Source: Symbiodinium microadriaticum
Lineage: Eukaryota; Sar; Dinophyceae; Suessiales; Symbiodiniaceae
Length of the DNA: 64,000 nt
Direction of reading: 5' to 3'
Assembly (NCBI GenBank): GCA_001939145.1
Contig: LSRX01000859.1
Span: forward strand, 7,647 to 71,646
Under the pieces are notes generated by a model. The model made no database searches. It was given only the letters and a program-made list of their open reading frames with translations, and was not told the origin of the DNA. Position numbers and translations under genes: made by a program. Each line of letters begins with the position of its first letter. Within the stretch, counting starts at the first letter, position 1. Positions 46,622-57,004 of this stretch are shown piece after piece.

Positions 46622-49600
46622 GTTCTCAGGGACAATGTCGGGCAACAAAGAAGCTTGCAAATGGATCGGGCAAAAACGGGGGGCGGGGTAGGTACGGCTA
46701 GGGCCGATTAGGGGTTTCCGTCTCCCGTTCCACACCAAGCTACGGATGCTACTGATGATTGTAGGACCTCGCCGCTGCAGTAATATCATGCCTTTGATGT
46801 AAGGCAGCTTCCTCGGCAGGCACCAACATGTTCCTTCTCAGGCTTGTCCGGCGTCTTTGTAGTGTCTGGATGCAGTGGTACACAGAGTGGTTAACCCTGT
46901 TGCCGCTAATGCCTGCAAGAGCATGCTTGTGCTCAGTCGGAAAACTTCCAGTTCAGGACGTTTTAAGCACCCCGTGTTTCTCAGGAAGCACGTGGGCTGT
47001 ATAAGGGCAGACACTCAAAGACTTCACAAGAACAAAAATGCTCGCAACTTGCACCGGCAACTGCCAAGCTGCCACTGCTTGGAGTGGTGGAGGCACGGGC
47101 CCCGCCTCGCAGTTGGAGTACAAAGCCGAAAACAGGACTCAAAAGGGTACATGAACAACAGTAATAATGTCGGGATTATCCTCTAACCGAAGTGCTACTG
47201 TTTGGGCGGTGTCTGAATCCTCATGGCATGTGTTCAGCTGCTCTGCAAGGTGCTGTTGAACATCCAGTCCGATTCGAGCGATGCAACCAACTCAGGGACG
47301 GCGAAGACTGGCGGAATTCAGCAAGCTGGATCATGCAGTCAACTTCTCCAGCCTGTTGGACTTGGTCCATCAGGGACGGCACGGCGAGTCATCCGCTTTG
47401 GCAGCGGCATCTGCGGCCGGAAAAACCCTGGCAATTCTGGCAAACAGGACAAGTGCAAGTAAGCGGCCTCCGAACGCAGGCCAAGTCAATGGTGCCACAA
47501 GCATGGATGTCTTGAGGTGCGAGGTTTTCACGTGGTACATGCAGTGCAGTGGCCTTGCACTACCAGATTGCTGCATGCTTCTCGTAGCTGCTCTTCTTCG
47601 AGTTCCAAGGTCCTGGGCGCTTCAGTGTCAGGTCTGCCAAAGGTGTCGGCCGGGGATGGCTAGACCGAGGACCTTCGTGGTATCAAGGCCTCATTCAACA
47701 AAGGTCACGCAGTGTTTCGGGTGCGAGCCCTTCTGTGCACTTCGGATCATGTAGGACTGCACTTCAGCCATACACTTGCAAGAACTGATTGGACGCCGGC
47801 CGCCCGACGCATCAGAATAGCACATGAAACCGAAATCTGTGCAAGCATGTTCGTTTGCTCAAGATTGCTCAAGATCAGCTCAAGCTCTCTGCCAGGTCCA
47901 CGATGTTCAACACTTCGCAGTCTGCCTCTTGGCTACACATGGCCACATTTTTCACCTGAGATGGGAGACCCAAGTGCCATCACTTCATGCTTTGACCGCC
48001 AATATGCATCATTAAAGTGCTTGCTGCTGATGCCGGCGGTGGAGGTCGTTCTGATGGAAGTTTCGCTGTTGATTGTCGGTCGTGGTGGTTGCATGGTGGC
48101 TGCGGTGGGGTTAGTGTGCGGCGGCAGCGGTGGAGGGTGGTAGAGGAAGGGATCAGGAGGTTTGCGTTACATGTTGGATCATAATCCCGGTTGAAACAAC
48201 TCAAGCGCCCTGAAAGCATGATAACTTCGGACCCACTGTTTCTTCATGCTCAAGTGCCTCGCAATGACAGCCGGAGTACCAAGTCCTGTTGGTGGGGAAG
48301 CAGCTTCTCCCAGGAGGCCAAAGCAATTCCGATCAAAGACTCTGGATATTCCTGGGCTTGTTGAGCATGGATGGGAAGTCTTTGTTCGAAGCTTCCCAGT
48401 TACTTGTTGTTTCCGGAAAGTCTGAAGGCCTGGCCTATTGATTTGCTCTGTGCTGGGAAAGGGACTCTGACTGTACGCATACTAACAAGCGGTTCGAAGC
48501 GATGAAACGGGACATCTGTTGCAGCTGCTGCCATCGGCTGGTGGATACCGGCAGATTCAACTTGGGGCTTGCGGGCCGACCAATGTCTGCTGCGGAGTCT
48601 CCAGCTGTGACAGGTTCGCCTCATCGCCATCGGAGAGCTCTAGGAATCCCTGCGGTGGGCGACTGGTGGTTTTTCGATCAGGGCAAGTCGCCAGCCAGAG
48701 TCCGGAAGCAACTGTTAAACAGGGCCATCTGCTCCGAAGCTGCGGGCTGCGGCCAGAAACCTGTGCCTATCTGTGCCTGCGGGCCTCTTCGGAAACCTGC
48801 ACAGCTCCGCCCTGTCGAAGTTCTTGGAGGACCACCTGCCGCTGAGCACGGTGCTACCAAAATTTGGGACCGCTCGAAGTGCCTCCCTAAATCTCCAGCA
48901 GGACATTTAAAGGAATGGAAAAAGTGGGAGGTCTTTCTCGAAGGAGCCTCACAACCTCGACGAAGGTCTTGAAGCGCTCTATGTCTCAAAAGCGGATCTG
49001 ACGCTGAAAGGAGCCTACAGATTCGGGCATTTGCTGGCAAGCTTTCCCCCAAGATTCGTGCAGCCAGCACTCCATGCTGAAGATGTGTCGTGAGCCTTTT
49101 GGATTTCGAGTCGCGGCTCATGCAGGCTGTTCTCCTCACTCCCTTCCCATATCCAAGAGTTTTCAAGAAAGACCACCTCCACGCCGAAGGGATTTCCGCC
49201 GGAGCTTTCCTGAGTTTTGGCTACTACGCTAGCTTGTTGGGCTTGTTCATTCCGCAGAGAAGCTCGTACAAAAACGCTTGGTAATGTTGATATGTGCTCA
49301 AGGATGCTGACGCACCGGAATGGCATGGCAGGCATCAGGCTCAAGCGAAATCAACTCTGATATCTACACGACACTGATCCAGGTCTAATTCCATCAAGCT
49401 CTTATTTTCCAAGCACGCATGCGAAACATCGGAACCGCCTTGCCTGTCAGCTCTCTACAGGTAGATTCTGATGTGCTCGAGCCTAACGAAGCTGTTCCGC
49501 TGTTCCAAACCCTGGAACCTTAGACAGAGACGAGATGCAAACACGTACTGAAGCAAGTCGGGTGCCACGCCAGCAGCTGCTTCGGTGATGTGCATAACAT

Positions 49601-49944
49601 ATTTCTCCGTCATGTCCTTCAGCGTGGTGCTATCAATAATAGCCAGGAAGAGACCACAATCAACACTAAGTCACTGAGGTCTGGACGCGGGAGAGATTGC
49701 TTACCTCCACTTCGCCGTTCAGATTCCGCGAGTTCAGGAAGAAGGCCTGATCAAGATCAAAACGTGTGAATTTATTGCCAAGAACAAGCGACATGTGGCA
49801 TCCTGATGGAAGGGCAGGGATGCTGTCCTTATTCTGTGGTGGCACGCAATGTATCGCAAAGTCTGTCTCGACATGTCTCGACCGTAGCTGCTGTAGCATC
49901 TAAGGTCTAGAGACGCCGGCATGCCTGACAGGCAGCGGAGCAAA
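46622..49944. other. no recognisable gene
   Basis: Frames up to 162 codons on both strands with no recognisable domain. A G-rich tract lies at about 48040-48145. Frames at 48502-48972 (plus) and 48678-49166 (minus) oppose each other and neither is supported. Confidence 0.4.
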
Positions 49945-51147
49945 TCATATCCTCAACTCGCCACAAGCATGGTCGGCTGGCAAGGGTTCAAAGAATTGCT
50001 CCACTTTCTGGTTCGTCACCTCCGGTAAAGTTGCAGGCTGCCATTTCGGGCTCTGGTCTTTGTCCACTAGCACAGCACGAATGCCCTCACAAAAGTCGCT
50101 GTCAGGTGCAGGCCGCATGAACCACTGAGACAGGCGATACTCGGCGATGAAGGCTTCCTTTAAAGATACAGCTTGATGCCTGCGAAGTGCCTCCAAAGAG
50201 ACCTTCACTGACAACGGGCTCTTGGAAAGCAGCGTCTTCAAAGTCTTTTGGGACCAGTTCGTCGAGGAGTGGGACTCCAACCGCGCGACTATGTCCTCAG
50301 CTTTTCTAGACAAATCACCGAAGCAGTCCTCTATGGCGGCAGCGTTAGCCTCCAATTTTGCCTTGTCTGCTTCTGGGACGGCCCCTGCGGCCACTTCATG
50401 AATGGCTCTCGAGACCTCTTCTATGCTCGCTTCTGGAGTCAAGCGAGTCAGCTGCTCCTCCAGGAGCGGCAGCTTCTCCGCGGGGCAGAAGTGTGTAGCA
50501 AGGCCGGCATAGAGGCAGTCTGCAGCGCCGAGGCGCTCGCCTGTGAGACCCAAGTACATGCCCACATGGGCGCCAGCACGCAGTCGGCTCAATGCCCATG
50601 TTGCACCAACGTCTGGGAAAAGGCCGATGCCGGTTTCCGGCATTGCAAAAAGGGTGTTCTCTGTCGCAACTCGGATCGGACTGTGCAGTGAGAGGCCTAC
50701 GCCACCACCCATTACGATACCGTCCCAAAGAGATACCTGAACCACATTGTCTCGTTCAAGAAGAGTTGCTATTTGATAATCCAGTTCATACTCCTCTGAG
50801 AAGAAATCCGCAGGATAGCTCGTTCCTTCGATGACTCCCTGCCGCACTTCGGCAACATCGCCGCCAGCACAAAGAGCTCGGCCCTCACCAGCAAGCAGCA
50901 AGTAGCGAGCGCCAGCTGTTGGCAAAGTTGCATACTTCTGCTTCAGATCCTTGATCATAGGAAGCGACAAAGAGTTAAGCTTTTCAGGACGCTGCAAAGT
51001 CAATTTGGCGATGTGGCCTGACGTCTGCAAGCTCACCAATTCTCTGTCACTCCCTTCGGAAAATGCACGCCAGCTGCATCGGAGCAAATGCCGATTAGTT
51101 GCCTGGGCGCGGGAGCTTCCCGCCAGTCTTGGCAGAACACGTAGCAT
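49945..51147 (-). CDS. HIBCH: 3-hydroxyisobutyryl-CoA hydrolase, mitochondrial (HIBCH)
   Basis: An intact frame of 400 codons from ATG at 51147 covers the whole enzyme, slightly longer than animal HIBCH. It hydrolyses 3-hydroxyisobutyryl-CoA to free 3-hydroxyisobutyrate in valine breakdown. Residues 1-30 are Arg-rich without acidic residues, a likely mitochondrial presequence. The crotonase fold follows: GGDVAE at 95-100 and WDGIVMGGGVGLS at 141-153 supply the oxyanion hole. MPETGIGLFPDVGA at 169-182 carries Glu171 and Asp179, the positions expected for catalysis in HIBCH. YLGLTGERLGAADCLYAGLA (198-217) is the conserved helix pair, and the C-terminal half follows the HIBCH pattern (FCEGIRAVLVDKDQSPKW). 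GGD and PET-IGLFPDVG favour HIBCH over plain enoyl-CoA hydratase. There is no intron, unusual for a nuclear dinoflagellate gene and consistent with retroposition. The DinoSL was not found immediately upstream. Confidence 0.92.
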   Translation of the reverse strand: MLRVLPRLAGSSRAQATNRHLLRCSWRAFSEGSDRELVSLQTSGHIAKLTLQRPEKLNSLSLPMIKDLKQKYATLPTAGARYLLLAGEGRALCAGGDVAEVRQGVIEGTSYPADFFSEEYELDYQIATLLERDNVVQVSLWDGIVMGGGVGLSLHSPIRVATENTLFAMPETGIGLFPDVGATWALSRLRAGAHVGMYLGLTGERLGAADCLYAGLATHFCPAEKLPLLEEQLTRLTPEASIEEVSRAIHEVAAGAVPEADKAKLEANAAAIEDCFGDLSRKAEDIVARLESHSSTNWSQKTLKTLLSKSPLSVKVSLEALRRHQAVSLKEAFIAEYRLSQWFMRPAPDSDFCEGIRAVLVDKDQSPKWQPATLPEVTNQKVEQFFEPLPADHACGELRI

Positions 51148-51986
51148 GAGGCTACGGGGGCTTTCAAGCCAGCCCCCTCAGCTGTCGGAGTGAGTGTACA
51201 CGCACGTCTCGGCACGGAAGCAGAAGCGATCTATGGGCCCAAGCTGCAGAACGCATAGAAACCTAAACTAACCGTGGTGCTCCATGCCGCGCCTGTCAGG
51301 ATACAATTTACCAGACCTGATCTCTGCCCATGCTTGCACGCCACGTGCCTGTGATTGCAAGATGGTTTCCCGCGCCACAACGCACAGCATCACCTGGTTT
51401 CGGCCGTCGGCCAAAGCCAGCGTGCCATGAAGAATTGATACGGAGGAGCACTTGACAACTCTGCAATGTTCTCTAACGTGAACTGGACCCTCGAGCAACT
51501 TCGAGCATGTCAAGTTTTACAGGGGCCACGCCAAGTTACCGGCTTCTTCCCAGTCTCGCGGCGTTCCATGCACAAGTTCATGAGCCCCTCCACCTCGGCA
51601 TGCTGTGCAGCCGTACCTGCCTGGTGCTACAAAAAACCAAAGAGTCGTCATGACCTACGGCCGTTCCATGGCCCGGCAGGAAAGTTTTCCGGCTTGAGCT
51701 TGGGGCATTCTTTCCGCCCGATGCTGAAGGACTGCAGTCACTACGGGTGTTGGGAAGCACAACTTTGAGTGCCAGTGGCTTTGACCCATGTGAGATAGTG
51801 CAACCTAAACATACAAGTACTGCTGCCCTGAGCAGATAAGATCTCTTCGGAAAGGGGATGCATGGTGAAGGATAGAGGTGTGATTGAACGATTTGGCTGG
51901 GTGCCCTTCTCCAACTGGAGCCCCGATGACGACTTCGGAATTGCTGCGAAGGCGGGAGGGATGCCGCCTGACCCGTGGCTGTCACA
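51148..51986. other. upstream region of HIBCH, no gene recognised
   Basis: Short frames only. No TATA-like box or leader motif could be assigned; dinoflagellate promoters are poorly defined by sequence. Confidence 0.35.
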
Positions 51987-52050
51987 CCATCCATCCATCC
52001 ATCCATCCGTCCGTCCGTCCGTCCGTCCATCCAGCCTTTCATCCATCCGT
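51987..52050. repeat. (CCAT)n/(CCGT)n microsatellite
   Basis: Five CCAT units, six CCGT units and more CCAT units with a short interruption. It explains Pro/Ser-rich plus-strand and Asp/Gly/Trp/Met-rich minus-strand frames here. Confidence 0.9.
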
Positions 52051-52052
52051 CG

Positions 52053-53466
52053 TCATGACCTCGTGACTGACAAGTCTGCCGATAGCCGGCGAATGTCGCC
52101 CCTGACAGGAATTCGCTTAGAACTAGGCATTGCCCAACGTCGAAGAAGGCCACTGACCGGGTTCCTGCTGCGACAGCTCAGGCTGATGCCAGATTGCCGT
52201 CGTAGTCCTTTGGCAAGTGCACTTGGCAAACTCGGGTCTTGACATGCGGGCAAGGATTTTTGAACGAAGCGACCGTCGTCTCGCCGAAGAACGACGTCGA
52301 GCGCCGGAGATGAAGCCTGCCAATATTGCTTGGGCAACAAAGAGCACAGCCACGCTGCCCATTTCGCCCAGAGACAAATTTTAACAAGGTGCAAGATGAC
52401 GGTACCCTGGCTCTTCGTGGAGTGGGTTGTGAATGCGTCCACGAGCATCTTGCACAGAGTGACCACCTGCAGTTTGCTGTCAACAAACGGCAACACATTC
52501 AGACAAAGTCGTCGAATGATCTGATACGATCCGTTTGCTCATGATTAGCTGCATATCTGTGCTGAGTCTGGCTGCATGATATTGTGCGGAACCTTCAGCG
52601 GCCGCGTCTTGGCGTGTAGTGCATCTCGCTCGACCATGGCATTCACAACCTTAAGAGGGCAGCTGCCTCCAGGCCGACAGATGCTGCAGCACAGCTTCAT
52701 GGCAAGCGGCGTTGGGCCCAAAGTAGAGTGCAGGGAAGACCAAGCGCAGGACTGGGAGCCATGCCTTCGGCAAAGAACCGAACTTTGCCAGGCAGTAACG
52801 TGAAGAAGGCATCCACACAGAGGTCCACTCTATCAATACTCTTTCCACAGGGCTTCTGGCGCTGACTGCAGCAAAAGTGCAAGAAGCTCTCGTGTCGCCC
52901 CAGCTGCCAAGAGCATACGCCGGATGATTTCTCGATCAGTGACCTCAACCGAGCAGGAGTCTTCAACGGCTGCGGCATATCAATGATGCTCTTTGCTGCT
53001 GCTGCTGCTTCTGCGGCTACGCCACTTATTTCCAACACATTTTGACTTGTCATATCAAGCTTCGTTTGTGTCGCACGCCAATTGCAGAAACAAGGCACAT
53101 GCTCTCCTGTGTCATTCCACGCCCTGGGCACAATGCAACAACAGCGGAGGTCTCGGAGCATTGAACTTAGAACGACACCTCACGAGACTGCTGAGCTTTG
53201 GAGCCAGCCTCCGTTGGCCTATTTCGGCCTTTTTTGACCCCTGACCAGCATGCGGGCTTCCTGCCGTCAGGCTGCGGATCGCTGCGCGCAGCCTTCAGCA
53301 TCTCTGCAAACACCTGGCCGCTAGCGTTCAAGGGAATCTGTGTGAGCTCTGCAAGCCCTTTTTCGGAAGTTTCGAGATGTCTTGACAAACCTATATGAAA
53401 CAGCTCTTCGCTTCCGGTTGCGACTTCTGGGAAGCGGCGCTGGCTAACTCCAACATCGATCACCAA
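52053..53466 (-). other. exon-like stretches of an unidentified gene, same strand as HIBCH
   Basis: Several minus-strand segments have even, protein-like composition and are separated by unreadable stretches, as in an intron-rich gene. They are MVIDVGVSQRRFPEVATGSE with LFHIGLSRHLETSEKGLAEL (53466-53300); LDMTSQNVLEISGVAAEAAA with KSIIDMPQPLKTPARLRSLI (53060-52930); RVDLCVDAFFTLLPGKVRFF with LRLVFPALYFGPNAACHEAV in the neighbouring frame (52840-52680); and LPFVDSKLQVVTLCKMLVDA with FTTHSTKSQGTVILHLVKIC (52496-52380). Helical leucine-rich segments could suggest an alpha-solenoid protein, but this is only an impression. Splice sites were not resolved. It lies upstream of HIBCH in the same direction, as is common in dinoflagellate gene arrays. 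Confidence 0.3.
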
Positions 53467-54239
53467 ACGAGAAGTGGCAGCGTACAGGACCAGTCACGGT
53501 AAGTACATTCTGACATTGCGGACAGGGTTTGCCATGGTATGATAAAAGGTTGCAAAGAAATCTTAGAAGCGCGAGCCTAAAAAGCCGATGGCTGTGGGTG
53601 CAAGGGATCTCAGCGACTGCCTCTTGCCAGCAGAGCCGCGGCACCGCCAAGGTCCCTGTAGGACTCTGATTCTGACCTGGCGTTGCCAGAACTGCAGACT
53701 CCGCTTCCCTTCCTGGCCTGGCCGTCTGGCCTGCGAGGACACAGAGTTCTTGCTCCAACGCCCACGCCCGAACATGAGCAGCAAGCTCCTCGTCTAAGGC
53801 TCTGCAAGGCAATCGGGATTGGTCAGGAGAACTGCATGTGGACAGGTCTACCAACTGGCAACACACGAGTTCCTGCACACAGTTGGCACGAACAAAAATG
53901 CAAGTGTCTGTCCGCGTCTAGTACCGCCGTATCTGTGTGTGTACATATATACACACATAAACACAAACATACTTAAACCATATATGTATGTATTCGTAGT
54001 TGCGCCGAGGCTTGAGTGTGCAGAACTTCCGACAAGACTGGGTGCTAAACCTGCACGTCACACATGTCAAGATTGTGAAGCACGGCAAGCATCTCAAGCA
54101 CTCAATGAGGTTCTACCGACCCAGGCTGCTCAACCGATGGAAACTGCATCTGACCCCCAAAAAAGTTGATCACTCCTTGCCAGCATTTGCCGGAGGTGTG
54201 CGGCAATTCACAAACCCCCTGCAGAAGGAGCTGAAAGCA
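53467..54239. other. no recognisable gene
   Basis: A minus-strand segment near 53790 reads ALDEELAAHVRAWALEQELC and could be another exon of the gene above. A short run of TATA and ACAC units lies at about 53938-53996. Nothing else is visible. Confidence 0.35.
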
Positions 54240-54345
54240 TCAAAGGAACTCATTATTGATGAGGGGAGCGTCCGTCTTGCCACAGCCTGGACCGCCATGG
54301 ACGAACACAAGGCCACCGGGGCCTTCGCAGGCAAGCAGTGACTTT
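54240..54345 (-). other. Walker A-like motif in a short minus-strand frame
   Basis: The frame gives EGPGGLVFVHGGPGCGKTDA with GGPGCGKT fitting a P-loop, in the style of PIF1/Helitron-type or other SF1 helicases (FVHGGPGTGKS). The next residues soon reach a stop and no Walker B or helicase motif follows. A single motif of this size in Gly-rich DNA may be chance. Confidence 0.2.
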
Positions 54346-55902
54346 GACGGGTTTGGGGCAGCCTCAGAACGATGCAGGCCTGCAGGCCGCCCGCCCCCTC
54401 CCCCGCCCCCCCTCGAAAAACCCACGTGGGTCTTCTGGTTTGGCCTTGTCGCCCCTGTCCCCAACGCCCACCCCCCCGCCGGTGGGGTGTGGCCTGGGTG
54501 GCCTTCGTTTGGCCGCGCATGTTGGCCCCGCCCCTCCGGTGGCGTGGTGCTTGCGGTCTTGCTTGGGTTGTTGATGTCTCGAATTTTTGGGTCTCCTCTC
54601 CTCCCTTCTGCTGTGCGCTGCAGACCAGGGTAGGGGGGCAGTGTGTTCTGCAGGGGTGTGGTTGCACCCATTTGTTAGAAGTAACGTCATCGTTATGCTG
54701 CTGGTTACGATACGAAAAGATTTTATGTTGCCCTGCTCTACTGGCAAACGGTGCCTTTGTCCCTGCCCTGATGCGGTTCTCTGCTCGGCACTGGCTGTCG
54801 AGTGGCAGATCATTGCAGTGACACCCCTCACTTGCGTCGTCCGCCCTCCCTGTTATTTGTGTGGGTTTCTTCCGGTTCGCGATGACGATTTCCAACGACT
54901 GTCACCAGGATCGCGGGGGGCGCTCGGAGGGATTGCGGGCCGGGAGGGGGGGCGCTGTAGGGGCCCAGAAGCCGAGAGTAATTCTGTGGAAAAGACTTTT
55001 GTTGCTGCATGCGCTTTGTTTGGACAGAGACACCAGCCCTGGCAGTTTCGAGTTTAGGCCGCCCTCAGGAGCCCTTCGTATCCTCAGACAGCCTGAACTG
55101 CGTCACATGGGCCACCCTTACCACTGTTTTCGTGTCGTGTTCCAGAACCGAACAACAGCAAGCATGTCTCCGACAAAGCATAGGGCGTCGCATCACCTGC
55201 TTCTGCTCTTGAACTGGGTTCCAGCACGGTACATTGAATCCAAGCCCATTGACAGCAGGTCGCTCCACCCCACGGATCAATCTCAACCTGAGAATTCTGA
55301 CTGAATTCTGCTCGAACCCAGAGTGCCGCCCAGATCACTGCACAAATAGTGCCCCACTGCCTGGTTGTTTCTGCAACTGTGCTTCCAAGGCAGCCATCAG
55401 CTCCTCCCCATTTTTAGACATTTACAGGCGACAGCTCGGGGCGTCAGTTGAACAGCATCGGACTCTGAGTCGACGTCTTCACGCCCAAAGCATTCATGGC
55501 TTGAAGTTTGCTGCATTGCCCCAGGACCCTTTCAAACTGCCCTGCATCCCGTGAAAAGTCAACAAAACGTCAACGTGGAACATAACCCATGAAACGATTA
55601 ACACTAAGATCAACTGCCGATGTTTATCTCCGCATTCGCAAACCGCGTCAATCGCACGATTGCTGCAACATGCTGCAACGCAAGCTGCTGCGTCGCCTAA
55701 TGGACAGAAGCCTCGGAATGTTGTTGCAGCTCCTCTCGAGCGGGCCATTCTTCCCACGACAGAAGCGACCGCTGCAGGCCTCCAGATGTGTCGAGCCGTT
55801 GTTTCATCATGGCTTTTGTCTATCTTGGTTTGAACGAGACCAGCAATTCGATATTGGACTAGGGTCCGATGCACCAAAATGCCAAGGCGACAACTCGAAA
55901 TT
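54346..55902. other. no gene recognised; strongly C-rich tract at left
   Basis: The plus strand at 54386-54418 is almost pure C with few other bases, so the minus strand could fold into a G-quadruplex. Related G-rich plus-strand tracts lie at 54911-54965. Frames up to 213 codons overlap on both strands without motifs. Confidence 0.4.
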
Positions 55903-56011
55903 GTGCGACGGACGAACGCTCTTTTCGAGTGGTTTGGAAGTGGGTCCGTCGCCTTCACCAGAGCAAGGCTGTACGGCGCCGAGGACGCTTTCTGCAGCCC
56001 GGCGCCCGCCA
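55903..56011. repeat. dispersed direct repeat, copy 1
   Basis: Runs from GTGCGACGGACGAACGCTCT through GTGGGTCCGTCGCCTTC to GTACGGCGCCGAGGACGCTT and TCTGCAGCCCGGCGCC. It matches 56211-56322 with small indels. It carries no reading frame in common with the RNase H relic beside it. Confidence 0.75.
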
Positions 56012-56210
56012 GCGAGCGACGACCCATGAGTCTTTGGAGAAATATAAAAATGGGCGGAGTGGGCGGGCACAGGAAATGTCGGGCGACGCAAAGCCAGCAA
56101 CAGCTGTGGCGTGTGCGTCGAATGTGCCGTGCCACGCCCTTTCACACACTATAGACGTGTTACACGACAAGCTCGACTCCCGACGTGTTAACTTAGTGTT
56201 AACCAAAGTG

Positions 56211-56322
56211 GTACGACGGACGAACTCCCTTTTTGGAAGCGGGTCCGTTGCCTTCGGCGGGCCTTGTGCCCCAGAGCAGGGCTCTACGGCGCTGGGGATG
56301 CTTTCTGCATCCCGCCTGGCGC
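56211..56322. repeat. dispersed direct repeat, copy 2, with hairpin
   Basis: Same order as copy 1 at an offset of about 308 nt: GTACGACGGACGAACTC, GCGGGTCCGTTGCCTTC, GCTCTACGGCGCTGGGGATGC. It ends in a perfect 7-bp hairpin, GGGATGC-TTTCT-GCATCCC (56295-56313), which is imperfect in copy 1. Confidence 0.75.
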
Positions 56323-56439
56323 TCCTCCACCCCACTCTGCGCCGGCAGACCGCCATGCTTTGACGGCGAACTGGAGGTCCTTGGCCGGCCTCGCCAGCGT
56401 CGGCACGATGCCCGTCACGGGCATGTCTCTTGGTCCGTC

Positions 56440-57004
56440 CCATTCACCGTGCCATGTCGAGGTCCCCTCGTGACACTGCGTCGGAGACGTTGGCTTTGGA
56501 TGGCACGACGGAAGTCGGAGCCAGTCCGCCAGCACTGCTCTGCTATGGACCAGAATGCACGCCATTGACCGAGTCGAGGGGTCTCTCCCATGGCCCTTGG
56601 TGAGGACCCACTGTTGTCGATGAACACTCTGTGGTCTAACGTCACCAGCTCCAGTACCTGCGCCAGGATCTCCAGCAGGTAGATGAAGGCCTTCCTCGCC
56701 GCAAAGAGGTCGAGGAAATCCGCGCGCGGCCGCGCCGCAGTCGTAGAAAACCTGGGCACCGATCCGGAAGACCAGCCATTTCGTCCACGCGTGCCGGGCT
56801 TGACCGGCACCTCCGCCGGGCTGTGGCCAGCCTTGTGGCGTGCCTCTCCAGGCTGGTAAAAGGCATGGCCGTAGATGAGTGCCGCTGGCGCCCCGTCGTC
56901 GATGTAGGGCACCACATATTGGGCTGGACGGTTGACAACAGCGACTGGAGTGACATCAGCGCCGCTCGCGTAGTCCCCAATCTAGTGTCGGACGTCGCGG
57001 CCAA
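56440..57004 (-). pseudogene. RNase H-like domain relic of a second RT/RNase H retroelement
   Basis: Minus-strand frames read in order YIDDGAPAALIYGHAFYQPG, then KAFIYLLEILAQVLELVTL followed by DHRVFIDNSG, and in a shifted frame PSKANVSDAVSRGDLDMAR at about 56455-56515. These fit the RNase H fold: an entry strand, the helix with the catalytic Glu (LLEILAQVL), the FIDN strand with the catalytic Asp, and the SDAVSRGD end motif. The pattern resembles the relic at 7.5-8.8 kb (FIDSE, ADWPSKG), so both probably derive from related families. No RT was recognised above 57004. Confidence 0.6.

Noticed and set aside
54170-54895. 241-codon minus-strand frame
   Set aside because: Its length comes from the G/C-rich tract, composition is irregular and there is no motif in this frame.
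55494-56135. 213-codon minus-strand frame
   Set aside because: It runs through the dispersed repeat and is Ala/Arg/Cys-rich without any recognisable domain.
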